Virus record (IMG/VR): IMGVR_UViG_3300042905_005483
Location: 1 to 64,000 of that record
DNA length: 64,000 nucleotides
Reading direction: 5' to 3' (one strand)
Source of the DNA: a virus
Under the pieces are notes generated by a model that searched no databases, was not told where the DNA came from, and saw only the letters and a program-made list of their open reading frames with translations. Both the position numbers and the translations under genes were made by a program. This document shows positions 44,459 to 53,067 of this stretch, piece by piece; the stretch's first letter is position 1; each line of letters begins with the position of its first letter.

Positions 44459-45466
44459 CTACGCGATCCCGTTCCAAAAACTTGGGTCTAGTGCCTGCGC
44501 TTCTAGCGTCTCCAGCAACCGTTGAAATCGCCTTAAATGCGCCCCAACGAGCCGTCTAGTAACTTCTTGGGCCAGCACATCCTTGTTGATTTTGCTCAGC
44601 TGCTGCACCAACGGATTGTTCTCGTCGCTTTCCGGCAGCGGGCTGACTAACGCTACTTCTGGGACACTGGCCACAAGTTTACCGTCAAGCGTAGTCATCT
44701 CGTCGAGCGAGCACGCCAGCCGATAATCCATCATCTGCACAAACCACTCAGCCTCGGTCGCGATCTTTTTAGCCTGCTGATCAATGACGAGCTGCCGATA
44801 AATCGCTTTGTTCTCTTCGGCGAGCATGCTGCGAAATGTTACACGGACCTTTCCGCCAAATAACTCGTAGGTGCGCCTAAATCGCTGGCCGCCAAGAAGC
44901 GCAATCAAAAACTCTTCTTTGTCGGCATCGGTTGGCGTGATTTCAAACTTTTGCTTCATGTCCCAGCCACACCGGGGGCAGAAAGGCGGCCCGTTTACTG
45001 GCGTAGGGCTAGGGGCGGGCGGGGCTGGCGCCACAGCAACCTTTTCTTCTACTGGCGCTGCAGCCGTAGCCGTTGTTTCGGTTTTCTCTGTTGCGGCTTC
45101 AGTCGTGTCGCGGTCGTCGATAATTTGCGGATTATCCGCAAGCACTTTTTTAAACGATTCGGCTAAAGACGGCGGCATTTTATCGAACAGTTTTGCCTGT
45201 TGTTGGTCTTTCTGTTCTTTTTGGTCTAACTCTTTTTTCGCGACCTTGGCTTCGGCGAGCATGTCCTTAATTTGTTTAGTCTGCTCTTCGTTCAACATGG
45301 TAGCGTCTACGAGCACGTTGAAATTTTTCGACGGCGGCAACGTCTCGCGAAAAGACATAAGTAGCGAGCCCAGATCAGCCGGAATCGGTTCTTTGTCTTT
45401 CCAGCCAAACTGTTCTAGCGTCTTTTTTGTAAAATCAGATAACGCGCTGTTGTCTGCTAATTCCAT
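44459..45466 (-). CDS. Tail assembly chaperone-like protein A with zinc knuckle
   Basis: 335 aa from ATG 45466 (MELADNSALSDF), SD AAGGA. Residues about 78-105 coiled and charged; 135-160 a Thr/Ala/Pro linker; FCPRCGWDMKQKFEI at about 163-177 is half of a zinc ribbon; the C-terminal half is helical. It corresponds in place to tail assembly chaperones that wrap the tape measure. The zinc motif is unusual for that role, so assignment is tentative. Confidence 0.5.
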   Translation of the reverse strand: MELADNSALSDFTKKTLEQFGWKDKEPIPADLGSLLMSFRETLPPSKNFNVLVDATMLNEEQTKQIKDMLAEAKVAKKELDQKEQKDQQQAKLFDKMPPSLAESFKKVLADNPQIIDDRDTTEAATEKTETTATAAAPVEEKVAVAPAPPAPSPTPVNGPPFCPRCGWDMKQKFEITPTDADKEEFLIALLGGQRFRRTYELFGGKVRVTFRSMLAEENKAIYRQLVIDQQAKKIATEAEWFVQMMDYRLACSLDEMTTLDGKLVASVPEVALVSPLPESDENNPLVQQLSKINKDVLAQEVTRRLVGAHLRRFQRLLETLEAQALDPSFWNGIA

Positions 45467-45467
45467 T

Positions 45468-48377
45468 TTACGTCCTTGGTGTAATGGGATAATTGCCGTC
45501 AAGTGTTTTTTTGTTGTTGTTTTTGAATTTGGGTTGCTGGTACTCGCCCGCGAGGCCGGGTGATTCGCCGCGTTCTTTGTCGATGTACCCGCCCTCTATT
45601 TGCACAATAGAGAAGTCTTGTTCGACATACGCCGGCTCGTCCTTCAGCCACTTCTTACCGGGGAACGGCCACGTTTCGTCACACGCCTTGTTTTTAACAG
45701 GCCGCTCTGTCCACTTAGCGGGTTCTTGGCCTCCGAGCCGCGCCATCTGCTGCCAACGATCTTCATACAGCACGAAGTCGGGTATCTTGTAGTCTTCGTC
45801 GCGCCGGAACGAGAACTCAATCTTGTTAATCGTGTCGTCGTTGCCGGCGCGCTTTTCGCCATACCACAGAGCCTCTAGCACCTGCTCGTCAATCTGCATG
45901 CCGATGTCCGGCACGTCTTCGGTACTAAGCGTCGCGAACGTTTCGATCGCCTCGTTGACGATTCTTTCGCAACCACTTTCGGCGTCGCAGGGGGCTACGA
46001 ATATCGCGCCAGATGTGGCCGCTTTCTTTGTGATAATGTGGCCGGCAGCAGCTAAGAAACCCGCGCTACCATTACACATCACGTCGCCGTTTGCGAAGAT
46101 GCTCCCCGTAGTACCGACCGGGCCGCACAGGAGCGTAATGTCTTCCCTAAAAAGATTAGCGCGGCCAACGAACCCGTTTTGAGACCCAAAAAACTGATAT
46201 ACAGCGCCTGTCTCATTTACATAGCTGTACATGTTTTTCGACTTGGTCACAATGTCGCTGTCGCCCTTTGCGGCATCTAATACGATTTGCCCCGGCTTGA
46301 TCTCGCCGCCACCTGTGCGCATGTAAATCTGATGCGCCAGACTGACAACATTAGATTCTGGCGCGCGCATCACAATACCGGCAAAGCGAATTTCGTCGCC
46401 GCATTGTTCAAAGTCGTATTCGACAGTCTTGCCGCGGCTCTCAAGTAGAATCCCGCCTTCGTGCTGAGACTGTTCATTACCAGCAAAAACCAGCACGTGC
46501 TCTTCGGCTTTAATGCGGACATTCTTTTCGGTCGACGAGATGTCCACGCTTTTATTGGCGCGCGTAATAACGTCGTTGCCGCCCCACAGTTGCACGTCTC
46601 TTCCGCTCTTGCACCACACGTCACCGGGAGCAGAGATAAACACGCAACCACCGGACATGCGAATTTCGGCGCCATACCCGTCGCCGATAACGACCGTGCC
46701 TTCTTCCAGCAGCGAAATAAACGACTCTGTTTCCCAAAATTTTTGTGTGTTGTACCTGTGGTCAATCTTCCAGTTCTTCGGCGACTCTTCTTTTAGGTAC
46801 ATCTTCGCGCCGGCAAGCTGGCCGAAGTCCGGTATTTTTTGGTTGTAGTTCGCGTACCCCTCGCTGCGCAGGTCTTGCTCTTCCCACGTCTTGTAATCTT
46901 TCGCGTGCCAATAAAATGGGTGCAGACCGGCATAGTTAAACAAATACCCGTGCAGGTCGAGCACCGCGGCGGCCCGCTGCATGTTCGGGTACTGCTGGTC
47001 CGTTGTTTCAAAGTCACCCGTAATTTTGTGGTCTGGGCCGCTGCCGAACTTACTGGCAGCTTTGTAATTCTTGCTGGCCTCATCACCCTGCTCGACGTCT
47101 TCGGGCCGTTTGATGCGCTGCGGGATCGGCAACAGAATGCGTTTTGAGATAACTACGCCCTTTGCAGACGTAATAAACAGTCGCCCATCAAGGCCGCTGT
47201 TGTGTTCTTGCAGGCCGTATACCGGTTTTTCTTGATGGTCTTTTTGCTTATCAGGCCCGGACGAGCAATTAATTGGCGGGACGTTCTTAGCCTCTATTTG
47301 CGAATCGTAGGGCGTGTCCCCCGGAGAACCCGGCTCGCCTTTGTATGTCCAGCGCTGTAAACCGGGCGGCGGGGCATGAGTAACGTATCGGCCACCCTGA
47401 CCCAAATAACCGTAAAATGTTTGCGTGCGGTGATACGGCTGCGCAAACTCGTGAATGTTTTCCCACCGCGAGTAATACGGCTTACCGCTAAAGCAGTTAT
47501 AGGTTTTCGGTTCGTATTCTTGAATTACCGGGATGCCGGGTTCAAGATTGCCTACACCCTCCCACGGATACGGCGTGTAACCTTGCGTGTCGTTGCACTC
47601 CGCCTGATCCATGTAGGCGTCGCGCTCTGAGCCGGCAGTCCACAGTTGCAAGTTGTAGCCAGACAGGCGCAATAGCTGATCGTGATAAAATGCGTATAGA
47701 CCGCAGAACTCGTTAATTCCCACGCGCACCATGAAATCATCTAATGTGATTCCAGCGCCCGTGGTTGTTATCGCGCCCCACTCGCTGGCCAACGTGGCAT
47801 CCACAGGGCGCCAATTGCTGTAGTCAGACATGTAGCCGGCGTGTTCCATTTTAAGGTAACGCTTGTGGCAGTCGTCTACGCGCGTTCTCGATGCCGCTGA
47901 GATGTAGTCGTGATAGGCCACACGGCCGACGTCAATGTACGGCGGCACGGCACCGAGAATAACGCCTTTCTGGTCTCGGTTGTGCACCATGACCACTACG
48001 TGCGTACCCGGAGAATACGTACTGATAGACGTAGCGCCAAAAGGCGACTGGCTGTTGTGACTAGCTGCCGAAGCAATAATCGGACAGTCAGCTTCACCGC
48101 CCAAATTAACGCGATAGCAGTTTGCGATCGCGGTGCCGTCGGCGATCGTGCCTACGTGTAATCGTGGCGTGTCGATCGAGCTGTTATGAAAAGCCGGAGC
48201 TGTACTGTTGGGGTCAGCAGCGGGAGATAACTGCGCGCCGTAAGCGCTCGTCGAGTTTCGGCTACCGTACTGCGTGTCATTTTGCAGGCGGCGTGTTCCG
48301 ATAGTGGGGTCTTGATAATATTGAGACCCCGAGCTGTACGGGGACGCTGACGGCCCCGGCCGGTTACCTTCGCTCAT
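45468..48377 (-). CDS. Tail spike / puncturing protein (gp5/VgrG-like OB and beta-helix)
   Basis: 969 aa. Residues about 72-150 form an OB fold of gp5/gpV type (TIADGTAIANCYRVNLGG ... YSPGTHVVVMVHNRDQKGVILGAVP). Residues about 580-690 are short repeated strands (VVIGDGYGAEIRMSGG, ISAPGDVWCKSGRDVQLWG, KNVRIKAEEHVLVFAG), typical of a needle-like beta-helix. No lysozyme domain is visible. It forms the membrane-puncturing tip on the hub. The SD GGTGG is embedded in a GCAA-tetraloop hairpin at 48383-48394. Confidence 0.7.
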   Translation of the reverse strand: MSEGNRPGPSASPYSSGSQYYQDPTIGTRRLQNDTQYGSRNSTSAYGAQLSPAADPNSTAPAFHNSSIDTPRLHVGTIADGTAIANCYRVNLGGEADCPIIASAASHNSQSPFGATSISTYSPGTHVVVMVHNRDQKGVILGAVPPYIDVGRVAYHDYISAASRTRVDDCHKRYLKMEHAGYMSDYSNWRPVDATLASEWGAITTTGAGITLDDFMVRVGINEFCGLYAFYHDQLLRLSGYNLQLWTAGSERDAYMDQAECNDTQGYTPYPWEGVGNLEPGIPVIQEYEPKTYNCFSGKPYYSRWENIHEFAQPYHRTQTFYGYLGQGGRYVTHAPPPGLQRWTYKGEPGSPGDTPYDSQIEAKNVPPINCSSGPDKQKDHQEKPVYGLQEHNSGLDGRLFITSAKGVVISKRILLPIPQRIKRPEDVEQGDEASKNYKAASKFGSGPDHKITGDFETTDQQYPNMQRAAAVLDLHGYLFNYAGLHPFYWHAKDYKTWEEQDLRSEGYANYNQKIPDFGQLAGAKMYLKEESPKNWKIDHRYNTQKFWETESFISLLEEGTVVIGDGYGAEIRMSGGCVFISAPGDVWCKSGRDVQLWGGNDVITRANKSVDISSTEKNVRIKAEEHVLVFAGNEQSQHEGGILLESRGKTVEYDFEQCGDEIRFAGIVMRAPESNVVSLAHQIYMRTGGGEIKPGQIVLDAAKGDSDIVTKSKNMYSYVNETGAVYQFFGSQNGFVGRANLFREDITLLCGPVGTTGSIFANGDVMCNGSAGFLAAAGHIITKKAATSGAIFVAPCDAESGCERIVNEAIETFATLSTEDVPDIGMQIDEQVLEALWYGEKRAGNDDTINKIEFSFRRDEDYKIPDFVLYEDRWQQMARLGGQEPAKWTERPVKNKACDETWPFPGKKWLKDEPAYVEQDFSIVQIEGGYIDKERGESPGLAGEYQQPKFKNNNKKTLDGNYPITPRT

Positions 48378-48382
48378 TTTAC

Positions 48383-48394
48383 CACCTTGCGGTG
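48383..48394 (-). promoter_or_regulatory. GNRA hairpin overlapping the spike gene SD
   Basis: CACC-GCAA-GGTG: a 4-bp stem with a GNRA loop containing part of the SD, 5 nt before ATG 48377. Might limit translation or protect the mRNA end. Short, so only moderately supported. Confidence 0.4.
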
Positions 48395-48436
48395 AGGTTA
48401 CGGGCCGAAGCCCCGGGCAGTTACGCCCAATACCAT

Positions 48437-48469
48437 AAACCCCGGCTGCGTTTTGCGCAACCGGGGTTT
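48437..48469 (-). terminator. Hairpin terminator after the tube gene
   Basis: AAACCCCGG arms flank a G/C-rich core with one mismatch, about 14 bp and a 5-nt loop. Located 30 nt after the tube stop. There is no long T tract, so partial readthrough to the spike gene is likely; it may set the high tube/sheath to low spike ratio. Confidence 0.6.
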
Positions 48470-48498
48470 ACTCGTTTAAGTTTAATCAACCGTTTGAA

Positions 48499-48927
48499 TC
48501 AACCGTAGTCGATGTCGATAAAGATCAGATTGATCGACTCCGTGATGACAACGTCCTGAGCTGTTACGGTAGCGCCGAGGGCCGTCGCAAGCGCCTTCTT
48601 AAGGGTGTAAGTGACCGCACCGCCGGTGCAACCAAAGCCCTGTAGTTGGCAATCTTGCGGCAAGCATAGGTCGCCAAGCGCTTTTACGATACCAGTAAAA
48701 CCTGCGGCACCGGCAACGACGCGTTGCAGCGTACCCTGCCCTTGGCGCCGATTACCGACGTAATAGGTCTTGTTTGTACCGATTTCATACAACAGATTCA
48801 CGTTACGAGTTAACGTAAATTGAAACTGTTGCGCCACGGCAGCGTCCTGCCCCGCAATCTTTAACGTAATATTCTCGACTTTTACGCCGCCATTGTGCGT
48901 CTGTTCGACGCCGAAAGGGATAGCCAT
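48499..48927 (-). CDS. Tail tube protein
   Basis: 142 aa, beta-rich: MAIPFGVEQTHNGGVKVEN, then QQFQFTLTRNVNLLYEIGT, then QDVVITESINLIFIDIDY. Size, fold type and position directly after the sheath match myovirus tube proteins, which stack as hexameric rings inside the sheath. SD GAGG. Confidence 0.75.
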   Translation of the reverse strand: MAIPFGVEQTHNGGVKVENITLKIAGQDAAVAQQFQFTLTRNVNLLYEIGTNKTYYVGNRRQGQGTLQRVVAGAAGFTGIVKALGDLCLPQDCQLQGFGCTGGAVTYTLKKALATALGATVTAQDVVITESINLIFIDIDYG

Positions 48928-48948
48928 TTTTTACCTCGTTGCAGTAAG

Positions 48949-51900
48949 TTAGACCACTAAGTGCAGTTCGATGTTGTTGAGCGGAGCCGGAACAACCAGA
49001 TCAAGAACAATCTCGATCCGATCCTTCAGCAGCGGATGAATCTGCAGCTTGCGGATCGAGCCGTTGATTAACTGCGAGCCGAGTTCTGCAGTGTTGCCGT
49101 TAGACTTCAAGAAATCGATGACGCGCGTTACTTCGAACTCTAGCACCTTAACCATTCCGGGCTGCGCGTTCGTGCGGCCGATGTACGGACGCAGACGACG
49201 GTAGAACAGGTACGACATCGAGTCGACGTTGCGGCGGATCATCTCTTCCCGACGATTCAGGTCGAGGTTGTCCGTCGTCAGCGCGTGCCGCGTGTGCGGC
49301 GTGCCGTCACGGTCTTCCGTCACAATCCAGACGCCAGCTTCAGCCATACGGTTAAGTTGCGTTTCATTGAAGTACTTGTAGGACCGCGTGAAGTCGTCGA
49401 AACCGGCTACCTCTACGTTGGTAAGCGGCTGGTGCGGGACCACGCCCGACGTCAGACCGGCCAGCGCAGCGGCTAAGTAATAGCCGGGCTGTGTTGTGCC
49501 GGCCTCGCCGACCTGATCCGGCCACACGGCGCAAACCCGACGGTTCGACAGCGAACCAGCCTGTTCGGCAATGTGGTCGGCAACTTCGTTGCGGTTCCGG
49601 TTGTGCCAGATTTCAAACTGCTGCGGCGTTGTTACAGCGACGTCACCGCCGGTGTACAGGAGCAGCGAGTTTTCCGACAGAACCTTGTCTACAACGTACT
49701 CTTCGTACTGCACGTCGCCGAAACCGTCGGTGGTGTAGTTGTACCGAACGATGTCGCCGGGGCGTACGTCATTTGTAATAAAGTAACCGCTGGCGTTGTT
49801 GTTGCCGGTCGGAACTTGCAGCAGCGTGTACTGCGTGTTCGTCGCGTTCGGGTCATCGGCAAGCGTGGCCAGAACGGCTTCGGGCATAACCTCGGCAAGA
49901 ACGCCCCGAATTCGGGCGCCTTCGCCGACAACCAGCTGATGAGTCTCGGCGCGGAGCGCAAAGTAACCAGCTTTCCAGTTGTTAGCGTACTCGTTCGACT
50001 CGGCGCCGATGTGGGCGGCCCACAGGTTCTGCACCATACGGTCAAACGTCATCGGGACAAGGTTATAGAAGTCGTCGCGACCCTTGAGACGCTCAAGGAC
50101 CTGCACCCAGCTGTCCAGCTCTTTCGGATCGTGCACGGCTGTGTACTTCACAGCGGTACCGTTCGAATTAGCAAGCGCCTTGTAAACGCCCCACTTCAGC
50201 GGGTTGTCCGGGTGAAGCTGGCCGGGAATGTTATCAAGATCGGCCACGTCGCTCATGGCGTTAACTTCGTCGCTCAGGTCGAACACCCACTCGCGGTATT
50301 CGGCGTACAGCGTGCCGCCCTCAACGGGCAGCGGCTGCTCTGCGCCGGCATCTGTCCACTCTGGGTGATACGCCACAATGCCTTCTTGTACGCAAATCTG
50401 CGTATCTTCAAACCAGTAGTTGGTCATCGGGGCGTAACCGATACGATTCTTCGAAACCTGAATGTTGTCCTTGATGAACAGCTTCAGGTCGAGCGACGGG
50501 AACTTCAGCACATCAGCGTCGTCGTCGTTTACAAACGTCAACGTCGTGGTACCTAAATTCAACGTCCCGGTGTTAGTTAACAGGTAACCCTTGGTAGCCT
50601 GTGTCGAGCCGTGCGTAACGCGGACAAACGAGCCGGCGATGAGTACGTCATTGCCAGTGGTCCGTGTCCAATTGCCCACGGTAGCCGGGTCGCCCGACGC
50701 GGCCGGAACGACATACAGACCGTTCTGCGCAGCGTTGGTTTGATTCTTTAAGAGAACCTTGTCGCCCGACTGGAGCGCGACGCCGTCAATAGTTGGCGTG
50801 CCGCTCAGGCTGACGACGTTGGCTGTCGAAGCGAGCTTGGCCGTGTGGAGCTTTTTGGCGAGCATCGACTTTTCTCGCATAGCAACCGGGAGGTCGTCAC
50901 GGAGAATGAGCTTGCGCACTTCGCCGGCCTTGGCCGAAACAACAGTGACGTAGAACTTGTCACCCTTACGGAGACCCTGTGTCGACGTCAACACAATTTT
51001 TACGCCGCTGGTGCCGATACCGACCTCTACACCAGAGGCAGTTACTTCGGTTGGGCCGGAGAAATCAAGACCTTTTACCGTGCGAACAGTGATCGCCGGG
51101 AGAGCAGCCCAGTAACCGCCCTTGGTGACTTCGACGACGTAAATGTCGTTCTTGTCGCCGGTATAGGCGCCGAGGATGTCATCGCCGTCCATAGTGAAGT
51201 TACCGTCGGCGGCCGACGCGATAGTCGTGGCGGTGACGCTTTGAGTTACGCTTACAGTCCACTGCTGGCCGACGAGGAAAGTGTCGCCGCTGCCGGCAGT
51301 CACGGCAAACGTGACTTTGAGGCCGCGCGTACCGATAGTTGTCGGCGAGCCGAAAGCCGCCGCTGTTACTTCGGCGACGTCGTCGCGGCGAGAAGCCGAT
51401 CGAACGCGAAGTCGCGCAGCGTTGCATCCGCTAATCGAGCTCTTTACGACTGTAATGGTATAAGTCTCTTCTACGTCGCCGCTGGGCAGGCCGTTGTAGA
51501 GCGAACCATCGACGGCGTTGATTACAACCGAGTTGTCGAGCGCCCCGCCGTCAGCGTGAACTTGCGCTGAGCTAGTTGTAGCGCTATGGCCCGCGCAGTT
51601 GTTGTCGTCGACCACAGCCGGCTTAATGCGCGACGGGACGTTGTCCGAAGCAAAGCCCGCGACAGATGTCCACAGTGTGGTCTCTTCGCAGTTGTTATCG
51701 GCGCTTACCGTGCGCAGATAAACAACGTCACCAAGTTGAACGTCGCGGTCATTAAACTCTGTCGATCGCGGGTACGCCGCGGTGTTCGACTTAAAGGAGA
51801 GGTCGTCCGACGTGATCCAGTTCGGAAGCACTCGCTGGTTTGTTTCTACAGCGGTGATTGTGGTTTCGACGTCGCTCAGGTTGTGCTCGTAATACTTGAG

Positions 51901-52158
51901 CAGCGCGTTGTCGATGTACAGCTTGACGTAATCAAGGTCGACAAGCGAGCCGGGCTTACGCTGCGGCCACGGGTAGCAAACGTCGTCAGTTTGGTTATAT
52001 GCGCCGAGGCGGATGGTTTGTTTTTCATCAGAGTCGCTATACCGGTGCAGCACGCCGTTCGGGCCGGTGATGTGCGCGCGCAGCGGCTCAGTGATTTCGG
52101 TGGGGACGATTGAGAATTCTTGGAATACAAGAACTTGCGGTTTTACGTAGCTCGACAT
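48949..52158 (-). CDS. Contractile tail sheath protein with inserted beta domains
   Basis: 1069 aa, much longer than T4 gp18 (about 660 aa). The N-terminus (VKPQVLVFQEFSIVPTE) and C-terminus (YRRLRPYIGRTNAQPG ... RVIDFLKSNG ... IEIVLDLVVPAPLNNIELHL) fit the sheath handshake and core domains. Inserted are two related beta domains (about 220-420; each has a GTRGLK/GTSGVK-like strand) and at about 438-545 a domain like those in tail fibres (TANVVSLSGTPTIDGVALQ, then GDKVLLKNQT and NGLYVV). The SD sits in a CsrA-type hairpin at 52162-52177 and a GTATACT promoter lies at 52212. Confidence 0.82.
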   Translation of the reverse strand: MSSYVKPQVLVFQEFSIVPTEITEPLRAHITGPNGVLHRYSDSDEKQTIRLGAYNQTDDVCYPWPQRKPGSLVDLDYVKLYIDNALLKYYEHNLSDVETTITAVETNQRVLPNWITSDDLSFKSNTAAYPRSTEFNDRDVQLGDVVYLRTVSADNNCEETTLWTSVAGFASDNVPSRIKPAVVDDNNCAGHSATTSSAQVHADGGALDNSVVINAVDGSLYNGLPSGDVEETYTITVVKSSISGCNAARLRVRSASRRDDVAEVTAAAFGSPTTIGTRGLKVTFAVTAGSGDTFLVGQQWTVSVTQSVTATTIASAADGNFTMDGDDILGAYTGDKNDIYVVEVTKGGYWAALPAITVRTVKGLDFSGPTEVTASGVEVGIGTSGVKIVLTSTQGLRKGDKFYVTVVSAKAGEVRKLILRDDLPVAMREKSMLAKKLHTAKLASTANVVSLSGTPTIDGVALQSGDKVLLKNQTNAAQNGLYVVPAASGDPATVGNWTRTTGNDVLIAGSFVRVTHGSTQATKGYLLTNTGTLNLGTTTLTFVNDDDADVLKFPSLDLKLFIKDNIQVSKNRIGYAPMTNYWFEDTQICVQEGIVAYHPEWTDAGAEQPLPVEGGTLYAEYREWVFDLSDEVNAMSDVADLDNIPGQLHPDNPLKWGVYKALANSNGTAVKYTAVHDPKELDSWVQVLERLKGRDDFYNLVPMTFDRMVQNLWAAHIGAESNEYANNWKAGYFALRAETHQLVVGEGARIRGVLAEVMPEAVLATLADDPNATNTQYTLLQVPTGNNNASGYFITNDVRPGDIVRYNYTTDGFGDVQYEEYVVDKVLSENSLLLYTGGDVAVTTPQQFEIWHNRNRNEVADHIAEQAGSLSNRRVCAVWPDQVGEAGTTQPGYYLAAALAGLTSGVVPHQPLTNVEVAGFDDFTRSYKYFNETQLNRMAEAGVWIVTEDRDGTPHTRHALTTDNLDLNRREEMIRRNVDSMSYLFYRRLRPYIGRTNAQPGMVKVLEFEVTRVIDFLKSNGNTAELGSQLINGSIRKLQIHPLLKDRIEIVLDLVVPAPLNNIELHLVV

Positions 52159-52161
52159 ACG

Positions 52162-52177
52162 AAGGCCTCCATGCCCT
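52162..52177 (-). promoter_or_regulatory. CsrA-type hairpin over the sheath SD
   Basis: Minus AGGGC-ATGGAG-GCCTT: 5-bp stem (one G-U pair), hexaloop AUGGAG, SD GGAGG at 52166-52170, 7 nt before ATG 52158. Same loop as at 61027 and 61651 with a different stem sequence. Confidence 0.7.
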
Positions 52178-52211
52178 AAATTGTGTGCGGTGCGGTAATC
52201 GCGTACTCAGT

Positions 52212-52240
52212 AGTATACACAACCACTATTCTAAACAAAA
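52212..52240 (-). promoter_or_regulatory. Putative late promoter of the sheath gene (GTATACT, copy 3)
   Basis: TATACT at 52212-52217 on the minus strand; a weak TTTTGT (52235-52240) lies 17 nt upstream. The predicted leader of about 47 nt contains the hairpin. This is the clearest late-gene context for the motif. Confidence 0.5.
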
Positions 52241-52253
52241 CAACTACCGCGTT

Positions 52254-52973
52254 TTAATACGACAACAAATCTGAAGCCTTGAAGACAATCCGCTTGAGGC
52301 GCGGGACGTATGGTTGAATCGACCAATTCTCCTCTGCTACATACGTCACAGTGACAGGGACGGCGTATCCCTGAACCACTTCTTGCACTTCCCCAACACC
52401 GCCAACTTCGCTGACAAAGAATTTATGCAATTCCAGTTGCGACCGTATTAACGGCGAGAAAAGTATCAAAAATTTGCAAACTTCGGCGGCCAAGAACTCA
52501 GTCTCGGCGCCTGTTCCGGACATACAGTAAATTGTATGACTTCCTTGCCAAAAACCAAAATAAGATTCTTTGCCGGTGTAAAGATTAGTTTCCAACCGGT
52601 CACCAATGGTCTGTTTCAACCATGTCCACGAGTTTCGTTTAATTAGTACCGCCGGTCGCTTGTCGGCCGAATTGGGTGTCCAGCGAGTAATGCTCTCAAT
52701 AAGAATGCCCTTTTGCGGCGGCACTCCAATGTCTGGTTCTGGCTGCCATTGGTTAAGCAGCTCTATTTGTCGCCTAACTCTTGGCTCTTCAATATGTTGC
52801 GGATCGGTAAAGTGCCCGATGAGTAATTGACGTAAAAGGCCGGTCATGACGTGGGGGCGCATGCCGTAAGAGCACAGCGCACTAACTTTGTCTACGCGGT
52901 TTTCCGGCTGGCTACCTTCCGGAAACTGCGCCTCGACCTCTGGCGGGTTCGGCGGCGTTGGGCAGTCGCTCAT
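52254..52973 (-). CDS. Neck/tail-completion hypothetical protein
   Basis: 239 aa from ATG 52973 (MSDCPTPPNPPEVEAQF), SD AAAGGA. The upstream extension to 53165 overlaps another gene and is rejected. C-terminal beta part (FFVSEVGGVGEVQEVVQGYAVPVTVTYVAEENW in two strands) would suit a tail terminator that joins sheath to neck. Based on location before the sheath. Confidence 0.55.
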   Translation of the reverse strand: MSDCPTPPNPPEVEAQFPEGSQPENRVDKVSALCSYGMRPHVMTGLLRQLLIGHFTDPQHIEEPRVRRQIELLNQWQPEPDIGVPPQKGILIESITRWTPNSADKRPAVLIKRNSWTWLKQTIGDRLETNLYTGKESYFGFWQGSHTIYCMSGTGAETEFLAAEVCKFLILFSPLIRSQLELHKFFVSEVGGVGEVQEVVQGYAVPVTVTYVAEENWSIQPYVPRLKRIVFKASDLLSY

Positions 52974-53067
52974 GGCGTATCCTTTGGGCGCGATTTGTTT
53001 ATTGAGATTTTCGGCAGGGCTATTTTTATTCTGCCGGGCTGCAGCCGCTTTTTCCCCGGACTTAGCT

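Noticed and set aside
44577-44586. ACAAGGATGT inside the 44459-45466 gene
   Set aside because: Deep in coding sequence with no stem at a start codon; likely a chance match to the CsrA consensus.
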